From Xanthobacter autotrophicus Py2 (lineage in GTDB: Bacteria; Pseudomonadota; Alphaproteobacteria; Rhizobiales; Xanthobacteraceae), in NCBI GenBank assembly GCA_000017645.1, contig CP000781.1:124001-188000 (forward strand): a DNA stretch of 64,000 bases, given 5' to 3'. The notes under the pieces are model-generated. The model made no database searches and was not told the DNA's origin. It saw only the letters and a program-made list of their open reading frames with translations. Positions 52,949-62,143 of this stretch are shown piece after piece. The stretch's first letter is position 1. Every line of letters begins with the position of its first letter. The position numbers and the translations under genes are program-made.

Positions 52949-55444
52949 ATGAGATACGCCCTCGCCCTCGCGCTTGGCCTCGCGCTTTCTGCGCAGGCTC
53001 CTTCCGCCCAGGCCGCGCCGGAGCCGCTCAAGATCACGCCCACCTGCTCGCAGGAGCGGCTCTGCCACCTCAAGACCTTCTACACCATCGGCGACTTCAA
53101 GATCGGCGGCAGCTACGATCTCGCCGCCCCCGAGAAATGGGCCAATGGCGGGGAGGGCGGCACCACCCTCGAATCGCTGGGCGCGGGTCCGCTGAAGACC
53201 GCCTACATCGCGCTGGGCACCCCGATCCGCAATGCGGCTGGGGAGATCACCAATGCGGTGATCATCAATTCCTTCTATTCGGGCGACGCCACCGACATGT
53301 ACGCCCAGTGGGTGGAGGGCACGGCGCTGTCGGGCGGATCGGTGATCGGGCCGGGCCGGGCCATCGACACCAACCAGTATTATGTGGTGATCCTCGACGC
53401 GCTGGGCCTGTGGGGCACTTCCAAGCCCTCCGAGGGGCTGGGGCAGAAGTTTCCCCAATACAGCTACCAGGACATGGTGCAGGCCAACTACCGGATGCTG
53501 CGCGACCACCTGAAGGTCGCCCGTGCGGCGCTGGTCACCGGCGCCTCCATGGGGGCGACGCAGACCTATGTCTGGGGCGTCATGCACCCTGATTTCATGA
53601 ACGGCCTGATGCCCATCGGCGGCACCAGCCAGTCGGACGGCGCCGACCCGGTGGGCAACTGGACCTTCCAGCTCATGTCCGCCGCCATCGAGAGCGATCC
53701 GCAATGGCGGGCCACCGGTGGCAATTACTACAACCTGCCCAAGGATAAGCACCCCAACCAGGGGGTCGCCTTCGGCTGGTCGGTGCTGCTGCTCACCGGC
53801 TTCGACTTCCAGTTCCGCTCCCAGCAGGACTGGGCCAAGGTGCAGCCGGACGTGTTCTACTGGAACCCGCCCACGCCCCAGGCCGGCGCCAGCGTGACCA
53901 AGCGCGCCCTGCTGTTCGATGCGGTGGACCTGTTGTGGCGCAACCGCGCCGGCGAGACCTACAACATCAATGACCAGCTGAAGCGCATCAAAGCCCGCAC
54001 GCTGGTGATGCATATCGACAACGACCAGTGGCTCACCTTCGACCGGGCCAAGCGCACCGTGGACCTCGTGCCCGGCGCGGACTTCATCCATGAGAAGAGC
54101 CCGGTGGCGCACTACGGCGTGTTCTCCATCCTGAAGAACCGGCAGTTCGACCCCACGGTGGCCGGCTTCCTCTCCGACGTGTCGCGCCTGACCCGCGACC
54201 GCAACCTGGTGGCGAAGACCTACCGCACCCCCTCGGTGGCCGCCAACATCACGCCGGACAAGTCGTTCTGGAACACATTCGTCACCTATCCTTTCCCGGT
54301 GAAGAAGACCACGGCGAAGGACAGTCGCGGGATCGCGTGGGACATCGGCTATATGGATGAATATGCCGGCACGGCGCCCAATCCTGACGTGCTGGTGATC
54401 ATCCACGGCAAGGGCGCGTTCGGCGGCCACTACGGCAACATCATGCGCATCGCGCTGGAGCGCGGCCTTCGGGTGATCGCGGTGGACCTGCCGCACTACG
54501 GCATGTCCGGCCCCGGCAACCTCGACAAGAGCCCGGCCCGCACCATGCAGGAGATGCGGGAGGTGGTGCACGAGGTGGTGGTGAACCAGCTCAAGGTGCA
54601 AAAAGCCGCCTATCTCGGCCATTCCATGGGCGGGCAGATCGTGCTCGGCTATGCCCTCACCTGGCCCGACGCGGTGTCGAAGCTGATCCTGGAAGCCCCC
54701 GCCGGGCTTGAGGAATATCCCCGCGAGGTGACGGTGGCACCGGGCAAGAAGCTGGACCTGTTCGATCCCGCCTATGCCCACGACTTCGACGCCTGGAAGA
54801 AGACCTGGGACCAGACCGGCCTCAGGGACCGCGAGAAGAACCTCACCGCCCAGCAGATCGACGATTTCTTCCACTTCCGCAGCCGCGACCCGGTAACCGG
54901 GGCGGTGACGCCGCAGCGCTCGGGCTATTTCGTGCGCGACAGCGAATATGCCCGCCTGCACACCGCCCAGCGCATTGGCATGATCAAGGGCGATCCGCGC
55001 GAATTGCAGCAATGGGTGGATGTCTTCATCTTCGACATCTACGCCATGGTGGCGGAACTGCAGGAGAAGGACCCGGCGAGCCTGTATAAGAGGCTCACCG
55101 ACATCAAGATCCCCATCTTTCTTGCCTTCGGCGACAAGGAGCCGTTCATTCCCGGCTATGCCTTCAACGGGCTGAACGACCTGTCGCGCCAGCTCATCCT
55201 GCCGTTCATGCGGCGCATGGATGCGGCGGGCGGCGACGTGCGGGTGAAGGTCTATCCCGGCACCGCCCACTTCATCCACACCGACGAGCCGGTGGCGTTC
55301 GCCGAGGATGTGGTGGACTTCGTCGAGACCGGGCGGGTGCCCACGGCCTCGCCGGCCAGCGTCGACCGGCTGATCCATGGCGCGCCCTCGGAGGCGTCGC
55401 CGCAGGCTGCCGCCGCCGCCGCGCCCACCGGCCTCAATAAGTAG
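52949..55444 (+). CDS. Secreted double alpha/beta-hydrolase fusion
   Basis: 831 aa. Signal peptide MRYALALALGLALSAQAPSA with likely cleavage near AQA-A. Residues about 30-430 look like the homoserine-acetyltransferase subgroup, with the nucleophile elbow VTGASMGATQ (S200); residues about 440-800 are a second alpha/beta hydrolase with IIHGKGAFGGHYG as oxyanion region and LGHSMGGQIV (S559). Late His residues (AHYGVF, GTAHFIHT) complete both triads. The C-terminal tail is Ala-rich. Two active hydrolases on one exported chain is unusual. Preceded by a 131-nt gap without obvious signals. Confidence 0.82.
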   Translation: MRYALALALGLALSAQAPSAQAAPEPLKITPTCSQERLCHLKTFYTIGDFKIGGSYDLAAPEKWANGGEGGTTLESLGAGPLKTAYIALGTPIRNAAGEITNAVIINSFYSGDATDMYAQWVEGTALSGGSVIGPGRAIDTNQYYVVILDALGLWGTSKPSEGLGQKFPQYSYQDMVQANYRMLRDHLKVARAALVTGASMGATQTYVWGVMHPDFMNGLMPIGGTSQSDGADPVGNWTFQLMSAAIESDPQWRATGGNYYNLPKDKHPNQGVAFGWSVLLLTGFDFQFRSQQDWAKVQPDVFYWNPPTPQAGASVTKRALLFDAVDLLWRNRAGETYNINDQLKRIKARTLVMHIDNDQWLTFDRAKRTVDLVPGADFIHEKSPVAHYGVFSILKNRQFDPTVAGFLSDVSRLTRDRNLVAKTYRTPSVAANITPDKSFWNTFVTYPFPVKKTTAKDSRGIAWDIGYMDEYAGTAPNPDVLVIIHGKGAFGGHYGNIMRIALERGLRVIAVDLPHYGMSGPGNLDKSPARTMQEMREVVHEVVVNQLKVQKAAYLGHSMGGQIVLGYALTWPDAVSKLILEAPAGLEEYPREVTVAPGKKLDLFDPAYAHDFDAWKKTWDQTGLRDREKNLTAQQIDDFFHFRSRDPVTGAVTPQRSGYFVRDSEYARLHTAQRIGMIKGDPRELQQWVDVFIFDIYAMVAELQEKDPASLYKRLTDIKIPIFLAFGDKEPFIPGYAFNGLNDLSRQLILPFMRRMDAAGGDVRVKVYPGTAHFIHTDEPVAFAEDVVDFVETGRVPTASPASVDRLIHGAPSEASPQAAAAAAPTGLNK

Positions 55445-55452
55445 GACCCGCC

Positions 55453-56394
55453 ATGCCAGAGCTGAAAGCAGGCGAGGCGAGCCTCGGGGTTCAGGCCGGC
55501 GAAGTAAACCTCAAGGTTCAAGCGGGCGAGGTGAACCTCAGGGTTCAGGCGGGCGAGGTATCCCTCGCTTGGCGCCAATGGGGGGAGGGCGACACCATCG
55601 TCCTATTCATCCACGGCAACCTTGCCAGCAAGGACTGGATCGAACTGGCCGCGCCCCACTTCCCGCGGGGTGTGCGCACCATCGCCATCGACTGGAGGGG
55701 CTGCGGGGACAGCGACAAGCCGGCCGCGCTGCCCGATTTCTCCAATTATTCCATCGCCCAGCATGCCGACGACATGCTGGCGGCGCTGGACGCGCTCGAC
55801 ATCGGCTTCTGCCATCTTGCCACCCACTCCACGGGCGGCATCATCTCCACCCGGATGCTGCTGAAGCAGCCGGAACGCTTCGGCCGGGTGTTCTCGCTGT
55901 CGCCGGTGGGGCCGCAGGGCCTCGCCTTCACACAGGAGAACATCGCCCTGTTCGCCCGGATGAAGGCGAGCCGGGATTTCGCCCGCTATATCATGGCGCT
56001 CACCGCCCCCAGCCTGTTCGAGCCGGACAGCCTTGCCGCCGGCGCGCCCCGCTTCCGTTCGGACATCGGGGACCGTGCCGGCCTGTTCGACCATATCGTG
56101 GAGCAGGTGTGCGCCGTCTCCGACGGCATCTGGTTCGGCACCCCGGACACGCTGACCAAGGAAGCCGCGAGCGGCGCGTTGAAGGCGCTCATGGGCACCA
56201 TCACCCATCCGCACCTGGTGGTGTGGGGCATGAATGACGGGGTGATCCCCGAGGCCGACCTGAAGGAGATGGCCGCCCTCATGCCCCACTGCCGCTTTGT
56301 GGCGGTGCCGGGCATCGGCCATTGCCTGAACCTCGAGGCGCCGGAGATCTACGCCGGCTATTTCGGCGCCTGGTTCGGCGGGCTTTCGGGCTGA
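55453..56394 (+). CDS. Alpha/beta hydrolase with repeated N-terminus
   Basis: 313 aa. Residues 40-310 are an alpha/beta hydrolase (VLFIHGNLASKDWIELAAPH; nucleophile THSTGG; catalytic His in GIGHCLNLEAPE). The first 39 residues consist of a degenerate 9-residue repeat (AGEVNL-type) coded by 27-bp tandem repeats and are not part of the fold. It starts 8 nt after the double hydrolase and so is probably co-transcribed. Substrate unknown. Confidence 0.82.
   Translation: MPELKAGEASLGVQAGEVNLKVQAGEVNLRVQAGEVSLAWRQWGEGDTIVLFIHGNLASKDWIELAAPHFPRGVRTIAIDWRGCGDSDKPAALPDFSNYSIAQHADDMLAALDALDIGFCHLATHSTGGIISTRMLLKQPERFGRVFSLSPVGPQGLAFTQENIALFARMKASRDFARYIMALTAPSLFEPDSLAAGAPRFRSDIGDRAGLFDHIVEQVCAVSDGIWFGTPDTLTKEAASGALKALMGTITHPHLVVWGMNDGVIPEADLKEMAALMPHCRFVAVPGIGHCLNLEAPEIYAGYFGAWFGGLSG
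55489..55569 (+). repeat. 27-bp tandem repeats coding VQAGEV(N/S)L
   Basis: Three 27-bp units (55489-55515, 55516-55542, 55543-55569) and a weaker partial unit before them. The first two encode VQAGEVNLK and VQAGEVNLR, the third VQAGEVSLA. The period is a multiple of three, so copy-number change would keep the frame. Confidence 0.85.
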
Positions 56395-56434
56395 GGGACG
56401 ATCGGGACTGCGCCCCTCGCTGCTGCGTGTCCCG

Positions 56435-57454
56435 TCAGGTGAATTCAGCCGCCCGCCGGGCGAAGGCGGCGGCGAGGGCGCCGGTTTCCGCCGCGCCTTC
56501 CGCTGCCGCGTTGCCGGCCTTCGCCCGCGCCGCGATGCCCTCGAAGATCACTGCCCAGCGGAACAGGGCGAACGCCATGTGGAAGTTTGTGAGCGTGAGG
56601 CCATGGGTCGCCGCCGCCTCATATTGCGCCACGAAATCCGCGCGGGAGGGAATGCCGAGGGCGTCGAGATCCAGCCCGGCGATGCCACCGTACTCCTCCG
56701 GTCGCGACACCCACGCCATGGCGCAATGGGCAAGGTCCGCCAGCGGATGGCCGAGGGTGGACAATTCCCAGTCCAGCACCGCCACCACCTCGGGGCGGGT
56801 GGGGTGGAACATGAGATTGCCCATGCGGTAGTCGCCATGGGCGATGCGCGTGGTGTCGTCCGCCGGAACATGGGCCGGCAGCCAGGCCACCAGGCGGTCG
56901 ATGTTGGTGTCCTCGCGGGTTTTGGACAGCTCCCACTGGCGGGTCCAGCGGGTGATCTGGCGGCCGAAATAATTGCCCGGCCGGCCGAAATCGGCGAGGC
57001 CGGCGGCGGCGAAGTCCACGTTGTGGAGCGCGGCAAGCGTCTGCGCCATGGCGGCATACATGGCGCCGCGCTCGGCGGGCGAGACGCCGGGCAGGGTGCA
57101 GTCGTGGAACACGCGCCCCTCCACCTTGTCCATCACATAGAACAAGGTGCCGATGATGGACTTGTCCTCGCACAGCAGCAGCGCGGGGGGCACCGGCACC
57201 GGCGTGTCTGCCAGCGCGCGCATGATGCGGAATTCACGATCCACCGCATGGGCGGAGGGAAGCAACTCGCCGGGCGGCTGCTTGCGCAGCACCAGCGCGC
57301 GGTTGGCATAGGTGACGAAGAAGGTGGGGTTGGACTGGCCCCCGGAAATGGGCTGGAGCTGCGGCGCACCTTCGAGCCCGCCGATGTGCGCCTTCAGATG
57401 GGCGTCGAGGTCGCCAACGTCGAAGCCGTATGCGCTGAATTGGGACCCGCTCAT
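56435..57454 (-). CDS. Acyl-CoA-dehydrogenase-linked phosphotransferase-fold protein
   Basis: 339 aa, APH/choline-kinase fold. ISGGQSNPTFFVTYANRALV (glycine-rich loop), ALVLRKQP (ATP-site Lys), catalytic loop IAHGDYRMGNLMFHP, and VLDWELSTLGHPLADLAHC (metal Asp). It corresponds to the kinase part of ACAD10/ACAD11-type proteins, which in bacteria is a separate gene beside an acyl-CoA dehydrogenase, as here. Start ATG 57454 overlaps the dehydrogenase stop codon. Likely phosphorylates a 4-hydroxy-acyl-CoA or related substrate; inferred from the family. Confidence 0.85.
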   Translation of the reverse strand: MSGSQFSAYGFDVGDLDAHLKAHIGGLEGAPQLQPISGGQSNPTFFVTYANRALVLRKQPPGELLPSAHAVDREFRIMRALADTPVPVPPALLLCEDKSIIGTLFYVMDKVEGRVFHDCTLPGVSPAERGAMYAAMAQTLAALHNVDFAAAGLADFGRPGNYFGRQITRWTRQWELSKTREDTNIDRLVAWLPAHVPADDTTRIAHGDYRMGNLMFHPTRPEVVAVLDWELSTLGHPLADLAHCAMAWVSRPEEYGGIAGLDLDALGIPSRADFVAQYEAAATHGLTLTNFHMAFALFRWAVIFEGIAARAKAGNAAAEGAAETGALAAAFARRAAEFT

Positions 57455-58665
57455 GCGCCTTCTCCCACCGGCCAGTTCCAGAAGGCACCTTCTTCCTTCT
57501 CCAGGAAGCGGTTCAGCACCATCTCGTGCACCGCGTCCGCGCCGTCCACCAGACGGGCCTGGCGGGCGTAGCGATAGATCCACTCCAGCACCGTATCCTT
57601 GGAATAGCCGCGCGCCCCATTGATCTGGATGGCGCTGTCGGCGGCGAGGTGCAGGGTGTTGGCGGCCTTGATCTTGGCCATGGACACCTCCTTGCGGGCG
57701 AGCCCGCCGCGATCCAGCTCCCACGCCGCCTTCATGGTGAGGAGCCGGGAAATCTCGATGTCCATGGCGATGCGGCCCAGCAGGGTCTGCACGCTTTCAC
57801 GGTCGGCGAGGCGCACGCCGAAGCCGTAGCGCACGTCCGCATACGCCCGCGCGATCTCCACGCAGCGCATGGCAAGGCCCAGCCAGCGCATGCAATGGGT
57901 GAGGCGGGCAGGTCCCAGGCGGATCTGGGTCACCCGCAGGCCCTTGCCTTCGCCCAGAAGCACATCCTCGGGGGGGATTTCGAGGCCGTCGAACTCCAGC
58001 TCGCAATGCCCGCCATGTTCCTCCGGCCCCATGATGGGGATGCGGCGCACGATACGCCAGCCCGGCGCGTCGCGATGGAAGGCGAAGGCGGTGAGGCCGG
58101 TGCGCGGATCGTCCGAGGTGCGGGCGATGAGGATGAGGTGGGCGGCTTCCTCCGCGCCGGTGATGAACCATTTGCGGCCGTAGATGCGATAGCTGCCGTT
58201 CGGCTGCTTCTCGGCGCGGGTCAGCATCATGCCCGGGTCGGAGCCGCCGCCGGGATGGGGCTCGGTCATCACGAAGGCGGAGCGCACGGCGCCGGACGCG
58301 ATGGGCGCGAGCCATTTCGCCTTCTGCTCGGGCGTGCCCACCGCCTCCAGCACCATCATGTTGCCGTCGTCGGGAGCGGCGGAATTGAACACCACCGGAC
58401 CGAAAATGGAGCGGTTCATCTCAGTGTAGCAGACCGCCATGCCCACTCGGCCGACGCCGAGGCCGCCGCTCTCCGGCTTCAGCTGGAGGTTCCAGAGGCC
58501 CTCGGCCCTCGCCTTCTCCCGCAGCCGCGCCAGGGGGGCGGGCGCGATGTTCTCATGGGCGTCATAGGCGGCAGGGTCGGCTTCCAGCGGAATGATCTCG
58601 CGGTCCACGAACGCGCCGATGCGGCGCCGAAGGTCCTCAAGGGCGGGGGAGATGGTGAAGTCCAT
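57451..58665 (-). CDS. Acyl-CoA dehydrogenase
   Basis: 404 aa, standard length. Middle domain SAFVMTEPHPGGGSDPGMML (FAD/substrate), RIYGRKWFITGAEEAA, and C-terminal INGARGYSKDTVLEWIYRYA with the region of the catalytic base. The partner phosphotransferase gene overlaps its 3' end, so both probably act on the same acyl-CoA (hydroxylated acyl chains are a candidate). A TetR-type palindrome lies 33-46 bp upstream. Confidence 0.92.
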   Translation of the reverse strand: MDFTISPALEDLRRRIGAFVDREIIPLEADPAAYDAHENIAPAPLARLREKARAEGLWNLQLKPESGGLGVGRVGMAVCYTEMNRSIFGPVVFNSAAPDDGNMMVLEAVGTPEQKAKWLAPIASGAVRSAFVMTEPHPGGGSDPGMMLTRAEKQPNGSYRIYGRKWFITGAEEAAHLILIARTSDDPRTGLTAFAFHRDAPGWRIVRRIPIMGPEEHGGHCELEFDGLEIPPEDVLLGEGKGLRVTQIRLGPARLTHCMRWLGLAMRCVEIARAYADVRYGFGVRLADRESVQTLLGRIAMDIEISRLLTMKAAWELDRGGLARKEVSMAKIKAANTLHLAADSAIQINGARGYSKDTVLEWIYRYARQARLVDGADAVHEMVLNRFLEKEEGAFWNWPVGEGA

Positions 58666-58697
58666 GGTGACCTCGATAGCTGGGAAGCGATAAAAAG

Positions 58698-58711
58698 AGC
58701 GAGCGCTCGCT
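58698..58711. promoter_or_regulatory. TetR-type operator palindrome upstream of the acyl-CoA dehydrogenase
   Basis: AGCGAGCGCTCGCT is a perfect 14-bp palindrome flanked by AAAAAG on the left and TTTTT on the right, in a locally AT-rich promoter patch. This kind of site is common in front of acyl-CoA genes controlled by TetR/AcrR regulators; no such regulator is coded nearby. Confidence 0.55.
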
Positions 58712-58900
58712 TTTTATAATCGCGCTGATGAAAGCGCAAGGCGTCTCGTGACGGACGGCCGCAAAGGTGGGTCTGGCCGGTGCAGAGGTGTTCGCGGGCG
58801 GATCGTGCACCAGCGGCGTCCGCCGGCTCGTCGCATCCCATGGGGCACGCGGTCCCATGGGGGCAGGGCATTGCGGCGTCGGCTGATCGCCGTGTTTCGA

Positions 58901-58924
58901 CCCCGCCGGTGCGAGCCGGCGGGG
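58901..58924 (-). repeat. GC hairpin just beyond the membrane-protein gene stop
   Basis: CCCCGCCGG pairs with CCGGCGGGG around a six-base loop, 8 nt after the stop codon at 58932 on the minus strand. No T-run follows; a weak or factor-dependent terminator. Confidence 0.4.
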
Positions 58925-58931
58925 GAAGCAG

Positions 58932-60014
58932 TCATTCGGCGGCGGACTTCGCCGCAGATTTCGCCGCCGCCTTGGCCGCCGCCGCGCCGGCCTTGTGGGC
59001 AACAGCGCCGCTCCCGTCCGGCACCGCCGGCACCATGGGGGCGGCGGCAAGGCGCAGGCTCAGTTCGCGCGCCCCCAGCAGGGTGAGCGACAGGGTGAAG
59101 GGCACGATGTAGTAGAACAGGCGGAAGATCAGCAGCGCGGCCAAAAGCTCGCTCTTGTCGAACTGCGGCAGGGCGACCAGCAGCGCCGCGTCGAATACGC
59201 CGAGGCCGCCGGGGGCATGGCTGGCGAAGCCCAGCAGCGTGGCGGTGACGAAGATGACCGCCAGCGACACCGGGTCGATATAGGGCGTCGACGGCATCAG
59301 CATGTACATGGCGGCGGCGCACAGGGTGAGGTCGAGGATGCCGATGCCCACCTGCACCAGGGTGGTGCGCCCGCGCGGCAGGGTCACGAACCAGGACGAG
59401 CGTCCGATGGTGCGCGGCGCCAGCGACACCCAGGTGATGTAGCCCACCAGCACTGTCAGCGCGCCGAGGCCGATCAGCCGGTTGACGAAGGGCGGCAGCC
59501 GGTCCACCGCCGTGGCCGCCTCCGGATGGATGGTGATGCCGAGGCCCAGCACCGCGATGTTGCCGAGCCAGAAGGTGAGCCCCGCCACGAAACAGATCTT
59601 GGCGACATCGATGGCCCCGAGCCCCCAGGCGGAATAGATGCGGTAGCGCACCGAGCCGCCGGTGAAGACGGTGAAGCCCACGTTGTGGCCAATCGAATAG
59701 GAGCAGAAGCCCGCCAGCGCCGCGATGCGGTAGGGCACATGGTCCTTGCCGATGGTACGCAGGGCGAACCAGTCATAGAAGGTGAGGGTGAGATAGGCCC
59801 CCGCCACCAGCAGGAAGCCGATGACGACATTGCGCGGGTCCTTCGCCGCGAGAGCCTCCATCACGTCGGAGAGCTTCAAATTGTGAAGCATGCGGTAGAG
59901 CACGGTGGCCGCAAACGCGATCACCACCAGGCTCAGGATGAAGCCCAGCCCGTGCAGACCCACCCGATCTCGCAGGAAAACCCAGATTTTCGAAGCTACC
60001 GCCCGAACACCCAT
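58932..60014 (-). CDS. UPF0104/lysylphosphatidylglycerol-synthase-type membrane protein
   Basis: 360 aa, about eight membrane helices. FTVFTGGSVRYRIYSAWGLG and SHAPGGLGVFDAALLVALPQ are the typical conserved motifs of the LPG-synthase/UPF0104 transmembrane family (the flippase-like half without the aminoacyl-transferase domain). The C-terminus is a low-complexity Ala/Lys tail (KAGAAAAKAAAKSAAKSAAE), resembling histone-H1-like tails. ATG 60014 is preferred to 60059. Probably handles a lipid; exact role unknown. Confidence 0.8.
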   Translation of the reverse strand: MGVRAVASKIWVFLRDRVGLHGLGFILSLVVIAFAATVLYRMLHNLKLSDVMEALAAKDPRNVVIGFLLVAGAYLTLTFYDWFALRTIGKDHVPYRIAALAGFCSYSIGHNVGFTVFTGGSVRYRIYSAWGLGAIDVAKICFVAGLTFWLGNIAVLGLGITIHPEAATAVDRLPPFVNRLIGLGALTVLVGYITWVSLAPRTIGRSSWFVTLPRGRTTLVQVGIGILDLTLCAAAMYMLMPSTPYIDPVSLAVIFVTATLLGFASHAPGGLGVFDAALLVALPQFDKSELLAALLIFRLFYYIVPFTLSLTLLGARELSLRLAAAPMVPAVPDGSGAVAHKAGAAAAKAAAKSAAKSAAE

Positions 60015-60256
60015 TGCGTCACCGATATCCCCCGCCCGCAACGTCACCGGCCCGCCCACATCTGCACGCTTTCGCGCGAGTTTGAAGGGCCATTTTCACT
60101 CTTGTCGCATTGTGACGCCGCCGGCTCGCTCAGATTGCATTGCTCGTTGGCCGCACTCTATGGCCGGCGCAGCGATGGCCGCCGGTCCGTGGCGGCCTGC
60201 CGATTGGTCAATACTGCACCGCCCGTGACAACGCGGCGCCTGCCGGTGCATGCCCT

Positions 60257-62143
60257 TTAAAGCTTCACCGGGTAACCGATCTCCACCGTGCGGGCCCGCG
60301 GCAGGCCGAACCGGTCCACCGAGCGCTCCGCGTTGCGGGCGAGGAAGGCGAACACATGCGCCACCACGTCCTTGATCTTCGTCACCTCGTCGGGCGGGAT
60401 GATCCGTTCGTGGCCGATTACATAGATGGCCGCGTCCGGATCGATGCCGCGGGCGCTGAGCGCCGGGCCGAGCACGGAGGGAACGTCGATCTGCTGCATG
60501 TAGCCGAACCGCAGATCCACCCGCACGAAGCCCTCGTTGAGGGTCGTCACCTTCACCCGGTCCTCCACCGAGACCCGGGGCCGCGCGGCGATCCAGACTG
60601 AAACGATCACCGCCTTCTCGAACCGGACCTTCAGCAAGTCGGCCATGCGCGAGAGGGCGACCGGAGTCATGGCACCCGCACGAGACAGAAAGATGGCGGT
60701 GCGGGGGGCTTCCACGTCGTTCACCCGGTCCTTGCGGGCGACGAAGCTGTCGAGGGGCTCGGTGAAGCGGACCTGCTGGGCCACCACGCCCTCCAGCCCG
60801 CGCCGCCAGCTCACCATCACGAAGATGATGGCGGCGGCGATGCTCAGGGGCAGCCAGCCACCGTCATGGATCTTGGTCATGTTGGCCGAGGCGAAGGCGA
60901 AGTCGATGGTGAGGAGGCCCGTGGCCATGGCCCACACCGCCGGCGCCGGCCAGCCCCAGGAGCGGTGCACCTGGGCGATGAACAGGATGGAGGTGGTGAC
61001 CATGGCGAAGGCCACCGCGATACCGTAGGCCGAGGCCAACCGGTCGGAGGCCTCGAAGCCCAGCACCACCGCGATGCAGGCGATCATCAGCAGCCAGTTC
61101 AGCCGGCCCACATAGATGTGCTGCTCGTTGTGCTCGGAGGTGTAGCGGATGCGCATGGGCGGCAGGTAGCCCAGCTCGATGGCCTGCTTGGCCAGCGAGA
61201 ACACGCCGGTGATGATGGACTGGGAGGCGATCACCGTGGCCGCCGTGGCGAGGAATAGCAGCGGGATGTCGAACACGTCCGGGCACAGGTCATAGAACGG
61301 GTTGCGCACCGCGTTCGGATCCACCAGCAGGATCGCGCCCTGGCCGAAATAATTGAGCAGCAGCGCCGGCATGGCCACGAACAGCCAGGCCCGCGCGATG
61401 ACCGGGCGGCCGAAATGGCCAAGGTCCGCATAGAGCGCCTCGCCACCCGTCACCGCCAGGAAGCAGGCGCCGAGGATGACGCCGGCAAGCCCGGGATGGT
61501 TCACCATCAGCATGATGCCGTAGCGCGGGTCGAGCCCGGCGAGCACCTGGGGCGCCTGCAGGATGCCGTAGACGCCCAGCGCCCCCAGCGAGCCGAACCA
61601 CATCAGCATGATGGGGCCGAAGAAGGAGGCGATACGCTCGGTTCCCAGCCGCTGCGACAGGAAGACGGCGAGCAGCACCAGCACGGTGAGCGTCACCACC
61701 CAGTGCTCCAGCTCCGGCGATATGACCTGGAGACCCTCGATGGCCGAGAGTACCGACATGGCCGGGGTCAGCACGCCGTCACCGATGAGCATGGCGGCGC
61801 CCAGCAGGCCGGCGGCCAGCAGGTACCAGCGCATGCCGAGCGCGCTGCGGTGGAGGTCGAGCAGGGTGACGAGGGCCAGGATGCCGCCTTCGCCGTCGTT
61901 GTCCGCCCGCAGCACCAGCATCACGTATTTCACGGTGACGGAAAGAATGATGCTCCAGGTGATGAGCGAGAGCAGCCCCAGCACGTCGCCGCCGAGGAAA
62001 TTGGTGCCGCCCACTGCGAGCACGCCCTGCTTGAGGGCATAGAGCGGGCTGGTGCCGATATCGCCGAACACCACGCCGAGGGCGCCGATCTCGGCGGCGA
62101 ACGGCAGGGGGCGTGTGCGGTCGCGGGAAAAGCTGAGGGCCAT
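60257..62143 (-). CDS. kup: Potassium transporter Kup
   Basis: 628 aa with about 12 membrane helices and a cytoplasmic C-terminal domain. GALGVVFGDIGTSPLYALKQ is the Kup signature; YVMLVLRADNDGEGGILALV and ALYADLGHFGR are further family blocks. K+ uptake by proton symport. ATG 62143 gives the standard family start; the frame extends to 62233. It is separated from ahcY by a terminator and about 500 nt. Confidence 0.96.
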   Translation of the reverse strand: MALSFSRDRTRPLPFAAEIGALGVVFGDIGTSPLYALKQGVLAVGGTNFLGGDVLGLLSLITWSIILSVTVKYVMLVLRADNDGEGGILALVTLLDLHRSALGMRWYLLAAGLLGAAMLIGDGVLTPAMSVLSAIEGLQVISPELEHWVVTLTVLVLLAVFLSQRLGTERIASFFGPIMLMWFGSLGALGVYGILQAPQVLAGLDPRYGIMLMVNHPGLAGVILGACFLAVTGGEALYADLGHFGRPVIARAWLFVAMPALLLNYFGQGAILLVDPNAVRNPFYDLCPDVFDIPLLFLATAATVIASQSIITGVFSLAKQAIELGYLPPMRIRYTSEHNEQHIYVGRLNWLLMIACIAVVLGFEASDRLASAYGIAVAFAMVTTSILFIAQVHRSWGWPAPAVWAMATGLLTIDFAFASANMTKIHDGGWLPLSIAAAIIFVMVSWRRGLEGVVAQQVRFTEPLDSFVARKDRVNDVEAPRTAIFLSRAGAMTPVALSRMADLLKVRFEKAVIVSVWIAARPRVSVEDRVKVTTLNEGFVRVDLRFGYMQQIDVPSVLGPALSARGIDPDAAIYVIGHERIIPPDEVTKIKDVVAHVFAFLARNAERSVDRFGLPRARTVEIGYPVKL

